A DNA stretch of 64,000 nt, from contig CBDBDN010000008.1 of NCBI GenBank assembly GCA_965203855.1, positions 124,001 to 188,000 on the forward strand, given 5' to 3'. The DNA is from Bin87 sp965203855 (lineage in GTDB: Bacteria; Chloroflexota; Dehalococcoidia; Lucifugimonadales; UBA3495). The notes under the pieces were generated by a model. It had not been told where the DNA came from. It saw nothing but the letters and a program-made list of their open reading frames with translations, and made no database searches. Position 1 is the stretch's first letter, and each line of letters begins with the position of its first letter. The translations under genes were made by a program, and so were the position numbers. This document shows positions 42,120-50,717 of this stretch, piece after piece.

Positions 42120-42917
42120 TTAGACTACTATTGCTCTCATTAACACGGACGCTACGCGTTCCCGCGCAATCTCAACATAGCGCTCGCAAATGTCAATGCC
42201 GATGTAACGGCGCCCGTGCAGTCGGGCCATCTTGCAGGTGGTGCCGGCGCCGCACATTGGATCCAGCACTAAATCGCCGGCGTTGGACCACGACAAGATG
42301 TGGTCGGCGGCCAGTTTTTCGGGGAACAGTGCGGGATGCTCAAAAGCAGCTTTGTCGCCGGTGGTGCCGCCGTAGCCCACGGCGTAGGGCCAGATATTAG
42401 TCCGCGTCTTTTCCGGTTTCAGCAGCGCCCGTTTCTTTTTGTTGATGCCATCAGGACGCTTGTTGTGGGTCAGCATTTCCGGGCCGCTGCGGACGGTGGG
42501 CGTTGTCAGCGGATTGAAAGTTTTCGGAGCGCCGCCCTTGCTCAACACCAGCATAAACTCCCAGCAGTTGGTATAGGCGTTGGAGCGCATAAAGGGTGTG
42601 TTCTTTTTCTGGTAAATCATCACATCGTGGACGGTGAACCCAATGTCCTGGAACATTACCGCCTGCCGGAAGCTGGTCATTGAGCGACCGCCGTTGATGC
42701 GGTCGCCGACTATCCAGACCACTACGCCGCCCGGCTTGGTAACGCGCAGCAGCGCTTCGCCGACGTTTGCGGCGTCAAACTCGTAGCCCTCGTAATCGCG
42801 CAGGCCGTCATACGGCGGCGAGGTAACGGTGAGATCGATGAAGTTCTCCGGGAACCCGCGCAGCAGATCAACACAGTTTCCCTCCAGTATCGTGTCGGTT
42901 TCCGGCCAGAAGTTCAT
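42120..42917 (-). CDS. Orphan site-specific DNA methyltransferase
   Basis: A 265-residue beta-class enzyme with DLTVTSPPYDGLRDY as catalytic motif and LVLDPMCGAGTTCKMARLHGRRYIGIDICERYVEIA as AdoMet site. The central segment (RTNIWPYAVGYGG, HPALFPEKLAADHILSWSNAGD) is typical of DpnA/CcrM-like methyltransferases. No restriction gene lies beside it, so it may be a regulatory or protective orphan. The ATG at 42917 is used; a TTG at 42950 is an alternative. It runs against the preceding monooxygenase gene with a 64-base gap. Confidence 0.88.
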   Translation of the reverse strand: MNFWPETDTILEGNCVDLLRGFPENFIDLTVTSPPYDGLRDYEGYEFDAANVGEALLRVTKPGGVVVWIVGDRINGGRSMTSFRQAVMFQDIGFTVHDVMIYQKKNTPFMRSNAYTNCWEFMLVLSKGGAPKTFNPLTTPTVRSGPEMLTHNKRPDGINKKKRALLKPEKTRTNIWPYAVGYGGTTGDKAAFEHPALFPEKLAADHILSWSNAGDLVLDPMCGAGTTCKMARLHGRRYIGIDICERYVEIARERVASVLMRAIVV

Positions 42918-43071
42918 CGTTTCGCTGCGCTCCGGCAAGTTTGCAGTCAAAGTTCCGTCCCTTCAAGGCTCCGTCGGGGATGGCGGCAAAGCCGGCCGAT
43001 CCGTCCGTTTGGCCGTCAGATTAACATTGCGCCTGGCCGGCCGCAACCGCCGGGGCGTCATCAGTCTAATT

Positions 43072-43170
43072 TTCGTCATTCCGCTTTCGCCGGAATCCGA
43101 CGGCGTAATGCGCCACTATGGCAATGGAATCAGCAACCATAGATTCCGGCTTTCGCCGGAATGACGGTGA
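43072..43170. repeat. MITE-like palindromic element, copy 3 (inverted)
   Basis: Read on the minus strand it has the same order as the copy at 5096: ATTCCGGCGAAAGCCGGAAT, centre TCTATGGTTGCTGATTCC, then GGATTCCGGCGAAAGCGGAA. It sits in the otherwise empty 42918-43240 gap. Confidence 0.8.
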
Positions 43171-43232
43171 ATATGGGAATGACGGTGAATATGGGAATGA
43201 CGGTGAATGCGGGAATGACGGTGAATATGCCC
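43160..43232. repeat. Tandem GAATGACGGTGAATATGG repeats
   Basis: Four consecutive 18-base units, with one variant TGCG instead of TATG, appended to the palindromic element. Confidence 0.85.
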
Positions 43233-43240
43233 ACACGCAC

Positions 43241-44275
43241 CTAGACGAAATGCGGCAGCACTTTTGCGCCGAGCAGCCGCATTGACCGCTGTACCTGCTG
43301 CGTGTCCATTTCGCCGACATTCAGTTTGAGCATCAGGTTGCGGACGCCGATGTCGCGCATTGCGGCAATCTGCTCGGCGGCCTGCGCCGGCGTTCCGATG
43401 ATGAAAGAGTGTTCCAGCACTTCGCCCGCCGGAATGGGGCGGTTCGGGTCGGGAGGCGGAAAGCCGCCGGGGTTGTACTGCTCCCGGGCTTGCCTAAAAT
43501 GGGTGCGTTCCCGCTCAAAGCCGGCGGCGGCGATTTCCAGCGCCTCGTCATAGCTGTCGGCTATGAACAAATCTCGGGATGCCCAGCACTGGTCATAGGC
43601 CGCTTCGGTTTCCGTCTCGGTGAACCCGGCGTCCCGCATTGCCGTCCGGTAGGTTTCCAGGCGGGACTGCAATTCGGGCAGCGTCTGTATGCCAATCATC
43701 ACCGGGCGGCCGATGCGCGCCATGTCGGACACCGACGCGGCGCTGATGCAGGCGCGGATCAGCGGCGGATGGGGCTGCTGGTACGGACGGGGACGCAGCT
43801 GCGGCAGTTTGACATCCCACACTGCGCCCTGGTGATGCAGGTTTTCGCCCGTCCATGCCGACACCAGCAGCCGTTCCGCTTCATCCAGTCGGGCGATGCC
43901 GTCCGCCATTGTAAGGCCAAAGCCCAGATATTCGTAATGGTTGTAGGCGGAGCCGCGCCCGATGCCGACAATCAGCCGCCCGTGGCTCAAATTGTCCAGC
44001 AGAGCGGTCTGCACCGCCAGCCGCACCGGATGATGAAAGGCCAGTTCCACTACGGCAAAGCCGATTTTGAGGCGGCTGGTGCGGGCGGCGATGGCGGCGC
44101 CCAGCACCAATGGGTCGGCGTGCGCCGCCGCGCCGTCAAAGTGATGCTCGGTAAGCCACACTGAATGCATCCCAATCTGCTCGGCCAGCACAATTTCGTC
44201 CAGCGTGCTGTCGATGACTGCCGCATCGTTTTCGGGGCGATGGCTGACGGGAAAGACGAAAGAACCGAACCGCAT
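43241..44275 (-). CDS. Luciferase-like (LLM class) flavin-dependent monooxygenase 4
   Basis: A 344-residue protein starting MRFGSFVFPVSHRPENDAAVIDSTL. It contains SVWLTEHHFDGAAAHADPLVLGAAIAARTSRLKIGFAVVELAFHHPVRLAVQTALLDNLSHGRLIVGIGRGS, a nearly complete luciferase-family signature. A C-terminal FIIGTPAQAAEQIAAMRDIGVRNLMLKLNVG follows. AGAGGTG precedes ATG 44275; upstream in-frame codons are ignored. It is transcribed leftward, toward the palindromic element. Substrate unknown. Confidence 0.9.
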   Translation of the reverse strand: MRFGSFVFPVSHRPENDAAVIDSTLDEIVLAEQIGMHSVWLTEHHFDGAAAHADPLVLGAAIAARTSRLKIGFAVVELAFHHPVRLAVQTALLDNLSHGRLIVGIGRGSAYNHYEYLGFGLTMADGIARLDEAERLLVSAWTGENLHHQGAVWDVKLPQLRPRPYQQPHPPLIRACISAASVSDMARIGRPVMIGIQTLPELQSRLETYRTAMRDAGFTETETEAAYDQCWASRDLFIADSYDEALEIAAAGFERERTHFRQAREQYNPGGFPPPDPNRPIPAGEVLEHSFIIGTPAQAAEQIAAMRDIGVRNLMLKLNVGEMDTQQVQRSMRLLGAKVLPHFV

Positions 44276-44415
44276 AGACACCTCTCGGCATAGATTCCGG
44301 CGCATCATTCCCCATCCTCTTGGCAAGGGTTGGGGTTAGGGGGATTGGCAACCCGTACAGCATACCGGGATGACGGACGCTTGCCAACTGCGGCGCATCG
44401 TGGCAATCTGCGGTA

Positions 44416-45441
44416 ATGTACGCAATTCGTCATTATCGCATTCGCTTATCCGCAATGGCCGTCCTGCTGGCGGCGGCTCTGCTGCTGCCGGGGTTGGCAA
44501 TGGGCTGCGGTATGTCCGACGGCGGCGGTTCAATCGACGGCGGTTCAATTGGCGGCGGCGCGGCGGCCGATTTGCCGGCCGGATTAGACGGCCCGGCCGG
44601 CGGGCCGCCGGTCAGCCTGGTAGTGTCCAACTCCGACCTGGCGGTGGGGATGAACCGGGTTTCCTTTGGGCTGGTGGACCGGAATTATATGCCGGTGCGG
44701 CCGGATGCGGTGGGCTTGCGCGCCGTGTATTACGAACCGGGCGCCGCTGCGGGGCAGATACGCCATCGGACTGAAGCGCGCTACGAAGCCTGGCCGCCGG
44801 AAGGACGGCGCGGCATCTTTGTGGCCGATGTTGAGTTTGACCAGGCCGGCGCCGCCGCCGCCGAAGCCCCCGGCATCTGGGAACTGCACGCTGAATTTGA
44901 CTATGCCGGCCTGGACGGGCAATCGCCGGCGCGCGCTTTGACCATTGGGGCGGTGGTTTCGGTAGCCGCGGAGCATCGCGCGCCGGCGGTTGGCGACGCC
45001 GCCCCGCTGTCGGATACGCCTACCGCCGCCGACACGGACGACCTGGCCGCCATCAGCAGCAGCCCGCAGCCCGACCCGGCGCTGTACCGGCTTTCCGCTG
45101 CCGATGCGGTGCGGGCGGGCCGTCCGGCGGTAATCACCTTTTCCACGCCGGCGTTTTGCGTAACCGCTACTTGCGGGCCGCAGGTAGATGCGCTTTCGGA
45201 TTTGGCGGCGCGCTATGCCGGGCAAGCCAACTTTGTCCATATTGAAGTCTATAAAGACCCGCATCTGATTGACCCGGCCAACCCGGCGCGGGAACTGGTG
45301 CCGGCGGTGCGCGAATGGGGGCTGGTATCAGAGCCGTGGACTTTCGTAGTGGGCCGCGACGGCCGCATCGCCGCCCGCTTTGAGCAGTATGTGCCGCCGG
45401 AGACGCTGGAACCGGCGCTGTTGGACGCTTTGGCGCAGTAG
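44416..45441 (+). CDS. Lipoprotein with C-terminal thioredoxin-like domain
   Basis: A 341-residue exported protein. The signal peptide ends with a lipobox (LLLPGLAMGC, Cys at about residue 31) and is followed by a Gly/Ser linker. The middle is a beta-rich Ig-like region (VSLVVSNSDLAVGMNRVSFGLVDRNYMPV). The final 120 residues have a thioredoxin fold: PAVITFSTPAFCVTATCGPQVDALSDLAARYAG ... WTFVVGRDGRIAARF, with Cys-x4-Cys (CVTATC). It probably handles disulfides or metal at the outside of the membrane. ATG at 44416 without a strong ribosome site. Confidence 0.75.
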   Translation: MYAIRHYRIRLSAMAVLLAAALLLPGLAMGCGMSDGGGSIDGGSIGGGAAADLPAGLDGPAGGPPVSLVVSNSDLAVGMNRVSFGLVDRNYMPVRPDAVGLRAVYYEPGAAAGQIRHRTEARYEAWPPEGRRGIFVADVEFDQAGAAAAEAPGIWELHAEFDYAGLDGQSPARALTIGAVVSVAAEHRAPAVGDAAPLSDTPTAADTDDLAAISSSPQPDPALYRLSAADAVRAGRPAVITFSTPAFCVTATCGPQVDALSDLAARYAGQANFVHIEVYKDPHLIDPANPARELVPAVREWGLVSEPWTFVVGRDGRIAARFEQYVPPETLEPALLDALAQ

Positions 45442-45597
45442 CCGGCGCCCTTATATCCCGGGGCTTTGTAGCCAAGGGCTTTGTATCCCGGGCTTTGTAA
45501 CCAGGGCCGCCGTTCCGCTATCGCCCGGCGCGGCAACCTGCTATGATGCGAAATCCAGCGGCAACCCCGCTCAATCCCGATTTTGGAGGCCGTCAGA
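45442..45597. repeat. Short tandem repeats before the aminotransferase gene
   Basis: Between 45450 and 45510 the unit GGGCTTTGTA(T/G)CC is repeated about three times, each followed by (CG/AA)GG. No gene is contained; a GGAGG ribosome site for the next gene ends the region. Confidence 0.6.
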
Positions 45598-46812
45598 ATG
45601 GTAGATTACGCCCGCCTTTTCTCGCGCAACCTGCCGCGCGCCGTGGCAATGCCGGAGGGCGCCGACGCCGCAGTGAAGTATGTATTCTCCATCACTAACG
45701 CCGTGCCGGATGCCATTGACGCTTCGGCCTACCTTGCCGCCATACGCAGCGGGCTGGAGCGGGGCGGCGGCGGCGCAGCATTGGCCGGCTATCCCCCTCC
45801 CGGCGGGCATCACGGGCTGCGGGAACTGATTGCCCGCCGGCTGGCCGACCAGCGCGGATTTCACGCCTCCCCCGATGATGTGTATATCACCGACGGCGCC
45901 GGCGGGGCTATTGCCATCATCCTGGAGGCTTTCATCGACCCGGGCGACCCGGTGCTGGTTGAGGAGTTCACTTATCTGGGCAGCCTGCGGATGATGCTGG
46001 AACGGGGCGCCGAACCGATTCATGTCCCCGGCGACGCCGACGGGATGCTGCCGGACGCCGCCGCCGACATTCTGCAATCGCTGGACGCCGCCGGCCACCG
46101 CGCCAAGTTTATCTGGACTATACCCGTCTATCAGAACCCGCAGGGTTATACGATGCCGGAGTCCCGCCGCCGCGCTCTGCTGGAGGTCGCCCAACGCTAC
46201 GGCGTCCCCGTCCTGGAGAACGAATCCTACGCCGATTTCCGCATTGACGGCGACCCGCTGCCGTCGGCGATGGCCGGAATGAGCGACGGCGATGCTGTGC
46301 TGTATGTATCGTCTTATACCAAGCTGCTGGGCTGCGGGCTGCGGGTGGGCTTTGGCGTACTGCCGCCGGCGGTAAAATCCGCGCTGCCGCAGGCCAACGC
46401 CCAGGTTCTGCCCCGCCGCAGCGCCAGCCATCTCGCTACAATGCTGGTGTACGAATACCTGAACGAACACGCGGCGGAGCATATTGAGACGGTGCGCCGC
46501 GCGCTGCAAGCCCGCCGCGATGCGATGCTGGCCGCGCTGGCCGCCAATTTCCCGTCGTTCTGCGAATGGACGCATCCGCACGGCGGAATGATGGTTTTCG
46601 TGCGGCTGCCGGAGCGGGCCGATACCTGGGCGGCGTTGCCGGACGCGGTGCGGCGAGATGTCAAATACAATCCGGGCGGCGTATTTCGGGCCGACCGGCA
46701 GCGCAGCAACTACCTGCGCCTGACTTACAGCCACAACACGCCGGACGAAATCGGAGAGGGGATCGCGCGCCTCGCCGAACTGTTCCGGGAGAAAGGCTTT
46801 TTTGATGGTTGA
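45598..46812 (+). CDS. PLP-dependent aminotransferase (2-aminoadipate/MocR-type)
   Basis: A 404-residue fold-type I enzyme. It has GYPPPGGHHGLRELIARRLADQRG and VYITDGAGGAIAIILEAFIDPGDPVLVEEFTYLGSL. TIPVYQNPQGYTMPESRRRALLEVA marks the LysN/MocR aminotransferase group, and the PLP Lys lies in VSSYTKLLGCGLRVGFG. It lacks the N-terminal GntR DNA-binding domain of MocR regulators. Start ATG 45598 follows GGAGG. Likely amino donors are branched or aromatic amino acids or aminoadipate, not resolvable here. Confidence 0.9.
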   Translation: MVDYARLFSRNLPRAVAMPEGADAAVKYVFSITNAVPDAIDASAYLAAIRSGLERGGGGAALAGYPPPGGHHGLRELIARRLADQRGFHASPDDVYITDGAGGAIAIILEAFIDPGDPVLVEEFTYLGSLRMMLERGAEPIHVPGDADGMLPDAAADILQSLDAAGHRAKFIWTIPVYQNPQGYTMPESRRRALLEVAQRYGVPVLENESYADFRIDGDPLPSAMAGMSDGDAVLYVSSYTKLLGCGLRVGFGVLPPAVKSALPQANAQVLPRRSASHLATMLVYEYLNEHAAEHIETVRRALQARRDAMLAALAANFPSFCEWTHPHGGMMVFVRLPERADTWAALPDAVRRDVKYNPGGVFRADRQRSNYLRLTYSHNTPDEIGEGIARLAELFREKGFFDG

Positions 46813-47185
46813 TGATTGGCGACAGCAGGATGATATTCCGCACCATACGCCGGCCCCCGAACTTTACGATGCGGACGAGTGGGAAATGCTGGAATCGCTT
46901 GAAAACGGCGAATGGTCGCCGGAACCCCACCGGGAAGCACGGCTGCAATACTGGCGGGGCGTGTTTCGCGATGCCATACGGCGCGGCGCCATAGGCCCGG
47001 TTGATTACGACGTGCCTTACCCGTGGGCCAGTAAGGCGGGCGCAACTGATGACGGCGCAGCATCGGGCAGCCGGAATGACGACAACGCCACCAGTTCCCC
47101 ATCCCTTGCCGTAAGCGCAATTTCCGGCGATAATCCCCCACAGAACCACCTGCTGCCATCCCCATACAACAGGAGGCGTAACTCA
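46805..47185 (+). CDS. CopG-antitoxin-like open frame reading directly into the GMC gene
   Basis: About 127 codons start inside the end of the aminotransferase gene and reach the GMC start in the same frame with no stop. The first 60 residues (ELYDADEWEMLESLENGEWSPEPHREARLQYWRGVFRDAIRR) resemble the short CopG/BrnA-type antitoxins that have a D-E-W/E-x-x-x-L-E-S/A-x-E-x-G-E-W/K-x-P pattern. The second half is low-complexity Ser/Asn/Asp-rich and looks like noncoding DNA. Either the antitoxin-like gene lost its stop codon, or this is spurious. No toxin is adjacent. Confidence 0.35.
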
Positions 47186-48724
47186 ATGAAGTACGATGTA
47201 ATCATCATCGGCGCCGGCTCGGCCGGCTGCACGATGGCGACGCGGCTGTCCGAAGATCCCGACCGCACCGTGCTGGTGCTGGAAGCGGGGCCGGATTACC
47301 CCGACTTTGAGCTTTACCCCGACGACCTGAAATACGGCTACGACCAGACGGCGTCGGCGATTGACGCTCCGCACAACTGGACTTTCTGGGCAGACAATCC
47401 CGGACAAGGGCAGCGGATGCCGGTTCCCCGGGGCCGCGTAGTCGGCGGTTCCTCGGCCATCAACGGGCAGGTGCTGCTGCGCGGCGTGCCTGAGGACTAC
47501 GACGCCTGGGCGGAGCTGGGCAACGACGAATGGAAATTCACCGACTGCCTGCCTTACTTCCGCAAGCTGGAAACGGATACCGACATCTCCGACGACTTTC
47601 ACGGCAACACCGGCCCCATTCCGGTGCGCCGCCATCGCCGCGAGGACTGGTTGCCGGCACAGACGGCGTTCTGGAACGCCTGCCGCGCCGCCGGCTACCC
47701 CGATGACCCGGATATGAACCATCCCGAATCGGGCGGCGTTGGCCCGATTCCGATGAACAACCCCAACGGCGTGCGGATGAGTACTTCCATCACCTACCTG
47801 CGGGAAGCGCGCCATCGGCTCAACCTGACCATCCGCCCCAATGTAACCTGCCGCCGCATCATCTTTGAGGGCAAAAAGGCGGTGGGCGTTGAGGTGGAAA
47901 GCGGCGGCGAAGTGTTCGTGGTAGAGGGAGAGGACATAATCCTGTCCGCCGGCGCCATCGCATCGCCCCAGCTGATGCTGCTGTCGGGCGTCGGCCCGGC
48001 CGGCCATCTGCGGGAGCTCGGGATACCCGTAGTCCACGAACTGCCCGGCGTGGGGCAAAATCTGCGCGACCATCCCAACATCCGCGTTCCGGTCAAGGTT
48101 AAGGATGACTTTCCGCTGGATCCGGCGGCGCCCCGCACGCAGGTAGCCCTGCGCTACACCGCCAGCGGCAGCCATCTCCGCAACGACATCCAGATTATGC
48201 AGTCGTCATTCTCGTCGCCCATCGCCGGCGACCCGCTGGAGGCCGAGGGCATCCGCTTTACCTGCATCCTGGAGCTGGCGGTGGGCAGCGGCCAGCTGCG
48301 ACTGGGCAGCAATGATCCCCACGAGCAGCCCGTCCTCAACTACAACTATTTCCAGGAGGAGTTTGACCTTGCCCGAATGCGCGAGGCAGTGCGGCTCTGC
48401 GTTGACCTGCTGAACAGCGCCGAGTACCGGGAGATTGCCGACGAGCTGCTGGATCCGCTGCCGGCGGATCTGGAAAGCGACGCCGCGCTCAACGAATGGC
48501 TGAAGCGCACGGTCAGCACTTCGCAGCACATCTCCGGCACCTGCAAGATGGGGCAGGCCGACGACCCGATGGCCGTAGTGGACCAGCATTGCAAGGTGCA
48601 CGGGATGGAAAACCTGCATATCGCCGATGCTTCGGTAATGCCGGACTGCATCCGCGCCAACACCAACTGCACCACGATTATGATTGCGGAGCGCAAGTCG
48701 GACTGGTTCCGCGCCGGCGCATAA
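47186..48724 (+). CDS. GMC-family FAD-dependent oxidoreductase (choline dehydrogenase-like)
   Basis: A 512-residue flavoenzyme. The FAD site is KYDVIIIGAGSAGCTMATRLSEDPDRTVLVLEAG. GMC signature 1 is GRVVGGSSAINGQVLLRGVPEDYDAW and signature 2 is GAIASPQLMLLSGVGPAGHL. The catalytic His pair is in STSQHISGTCKMG and DASVMPDCIRANTNCTTIMIAER. Such enzymes oxidise alcohols including choline, glucose and aromatic alcohols; the substrate is unknown. The start at 47186 follows a strong AGGAGG and matches the family N terminus, although an open frame continues upstream. Confidence 0.92.
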   Translation: MKYDVIIIGAGSAGCTMATRLSEDPDRTVLVLEAGPDYPDFELYPDDLKYGYDQTASAIDAPHNWTFWADNPGQGQRMPVPRGRVVGGSSAINGQVLLRGVPEDYDAWAELGNDEWKFTDCLPYFRKLETDTDISDDFHGNTGPIPVRRHRREDWLPAQTAFWNACRAAGYPDDPDMNHPESGGVGPIPMNNPNGVRMSTSITYLREARHRLNLTIRPNVTCRRIIFEGKKAVGVEVESGGEVFVVEGEDIILSAGAIASPQLMLLSGVGPAGHLRELGIPVVHELPGVGQNLRDHPNIRVPVKVKDDFPLDPAAPRTQVALRYTASGSHLRNDIQIMQSSFSSPIAGDPLEAEGIRFTCILELAVGSGQLRLGSNDPHEQPVLNYNYFQEEFDLARMREAVRLCVDLLNSAEYREIADELLDPLPADLESDAALNEWLKRTVSTSQHISGTCKMGQADDPMAVVDQHCKVHGMENLHIADASVMPDCIRANTNCTTIMIAERKSDWFRAGA

Positions 48725-48827
48725 GCCGGCGCGGCGCAACCGCCGCATTGCCGTCCTTATCCGCATACCCATCCCAGGCCCGTCCCCGTCCTCACGCCAA
48801 ACCGAACCGGAAGCGAGGTAACGCAAA

Positions 48828-49607
48828 ATGACTACCGCCATACGCGAAGTCCACGTCTATACCAACCCTGGTTGATTCAGCTGCCGGACGCTGGAGGAAT
48901 TTCTGGCGTCTAACGGTGTTCAGTATGAGCACCACGATCTGCTGACCGACACGGCGGCGCGCGACGACCTGAAATCGCGCGGCATCCTGTCCGCTCCGGT
49001 TACCATCATTGACGGCAGCGAAGTCATCATCGGGTACTACCCCAAGAAGCTGATACCGGCGCTGGGGCTGGCGGATGCGCCCATTGACTTGTCGGGGCGC
49101 ACGGCGTGGCTGGCGGACAAATACCGCCGCATCCTGGACGCCGCCGCCCGCGCCACGCTGGAACTGTCCGCGGCGCAGCTGGCGCAGCCCGTGCAGTGGC
49201 GCCCGGAAATGCTGCGCGATACGCTGGTGCATATCGTGTCGTTCCCGGAACTGGCTTACACCAGCCGGACGCGCGGCTCAATGTCCACTGATGATATGCG
49301 GGCGTGCCGGGAAAGCCTGGCGCATCTGTCGCAGCCGCAGGAAATCGCCGACTACGCCGGCCGGGTAGCCGATGACATCGGCGCATTCCTGCACAGCGGC
49401 GACGCCGCAGGATTTGACCGGGTCGTGCCGGCGCACTATGGCGGCGAGGTTACCGTGCTGGAACTGCTCAACATCATTTTGAGCCACAGCACGCATCACC
49501 TCAAGCAGGTGTACTGGTTTATGGACACCAGCCTGAACCAGCCGGCGCAGACTCCGGCCACGGACGCCGATCTGGAGGGCATCTTTACGCCGGCCCAACT
49601 CATCTAG
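48828..49607 (+). CDS. Glutaredoxin-like selenoprotein fused to a DinB domain, UGA-encoded Sec at residue 16
   Basis: A 259-residue chain with one in-frame TGA at 48873-48875. The N terminus reads TTAIREVHVYTNPG-U-FSCRTLEEFLASNGVQYEHHDLLTD, that is Sec16-x-x-Cys19 at the glutaredoxin C-x-x-C position. GILSAPVTIIDGSEVIIGYY is the cis-Pro region. After residue 85 the same frame enters a DinB/YfiT four-helix domain (DKYRRILDAAARATLELS, EMLRDTLVHIVSFPELAYTS, LNIILSHSTHHLKQVYWFMD) with its metal-binding His. GAGGTAA precedes ATG 48828. A stem TTCAGC/GCTGGA with an 8-base loop follows the TGA, in SECIS position. The fusion suggests a thiol- or selenol-dependent reductase/transferase. Confidence 0.87.
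48876..48895 (+). promoter_or_regulatory. Candidate bacterial SECIS stem-loop after the glutaredoxin UGA
   Basis: TTCAGC pairs with GCTGGA (one G-U) around loop TGCCGGAC, immediately 3' of the TGA. Size and distance agree with bacterial SECIS elements. Confidence 0.5.
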
Positions 49608-49650
49608 CCCAAAGGTGGGGTGAGTACCGCCGCAAAAGGAAGTTATCGAT

Positions 49651-50649
49651 ATGGCCGAATCGCTGATTGCGTGGGATGAAACGCCCCAACAAGCCAGAGT
49701 AATCATCGCCGGCTGGCGCCGGCAGTGGTCGGACGGCGGGAACATATCCAGCGGGCTGCCGCGCTGGCTGATTGACAAGCAGTCGGCCCGGCGCATCGGC
49801 CGTATGACCGAGGAAATCTCCCGGATGTGCTTTCCTTTCCAGATTGCCGGCACTCATGACTTGTACCGCCCGCGCGCCGCTTTTGACGACGGGCTGCCCA
49901 GCCGCCCGATGCAGTGGGACAACGGGTTCTGGGATGCCGGCAACGGCCTGATTATCTTTCTGGGCATTGAACCCTGGTATCGCATTGACCTGTACGGCAG
50001 GGCGTTTTTTGAGGCGGCGGCGGCGCTGGGCATCCCGAAAATCGCCGCCGTAGAAGGCTACAACGGGCCGGCGCCGCCGGAGCTGGAACGCCGCATTTCC
50101 TGCGTGTACAGCAAAGCGTCAATGGCCGATGCGATGCGGGAGCACGGGATGCTGTTTTCCAGCTACGGCTCGCAGCAGCGGCAAGGGCCGACCGTGGGCA
50201 TGGCTCTGGTCAGCCTGGCCCATTTTAATCATCCCGATGTGGAGATGGTACGCGTCGGAGCGATGGCGCCGATGTTTCCGTTCAGCGGGCGCAGCGGCGG
50301 ACAGCTGGGCATCACTACTGACCACCGGGCGTTTTACGACATTTTGCGCCGGCTGCGCGCGCTGTACTCGCTGGACATTGACCTGGCCGACTTGCCGCCG
50401 CGCTACGAGGAGGAAGCGGCCCGGTTGCAGGAATCCCTGGATCGGGTAGCCGGCCGCAACGAGGAAGCCCGCCGCTACATTGACCGGATACGGAACGAAT
50501 ACCGCTTTCAAGAGTTTGAGGAGCCGGTAGAGCTGGCCCCCGGCATCGAGGGCGCGCTGGCCGATATTCTGGGCCGCCTTGACCTGCCCGGCGACAACGG
50601 TAACGGCGGCGGCAATGGCGGCGATGGTGATGCGGCGCCGGCGCGCTGA
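49651..50649 (+). CDS. PAC2-family protein
   Basis: A 332-residue PAC2 (proteasome assembly chaperone 2-like) protein. IAWDETPQQARVIIAGWRRQWSDGGNISS, LIIFLGIEPWYRIDLYGRAFFEAAAALGIPKIAAVEGYNGPAPP and the later FSSYGSQQRQGPTVGMALVSLAH / GQLGITTDHRAFYDILRRLRAL fit the family. It is found in archaea, actinobacteria and Chloroflexota, often without a known role. The C-terminal 100 residues are coiled coil and a Gly/Asn-rich tail (GDNGNGGGNGGDGD). AAGGAAG precedes ATG 49651. Confidence 0.82.
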   Translation: MAESLIAWDETPQQARVIIAGWRRQWSDGGNISSGLPRWLIDKQSARRIGRMTEEISRMCFPFQIAGTHDLYRPRAAFDDGLPSRPMQWDNGFWDAGNGLIIFLGIEPWYRIDLYGRAFFEAAAALGIPKIAAVEGYNGPAPPELERRISCVYSKASMADAMREHGMLFSSYGSQQRQGPTVGMALVSLAHFNHPDVEMVRVGAMAPMFPFSGRSGGQLGITTDHRAFYDILRRLRALYSLDIDLADLPPRYEEEAARLQESLDRVAGRNEEARRYIDRIRNEYRFQEFEEPVELAPGIEGALADILGRLDLPGDNGNGGGNGGDGDAAPAR

Positions 50650-50717
50650 CTGACGCCGTTGCATCTGCTCCGATAGTGGTACAATAAATAACCGACTTTG
50701 GAGTGCCAAGCGCAATT

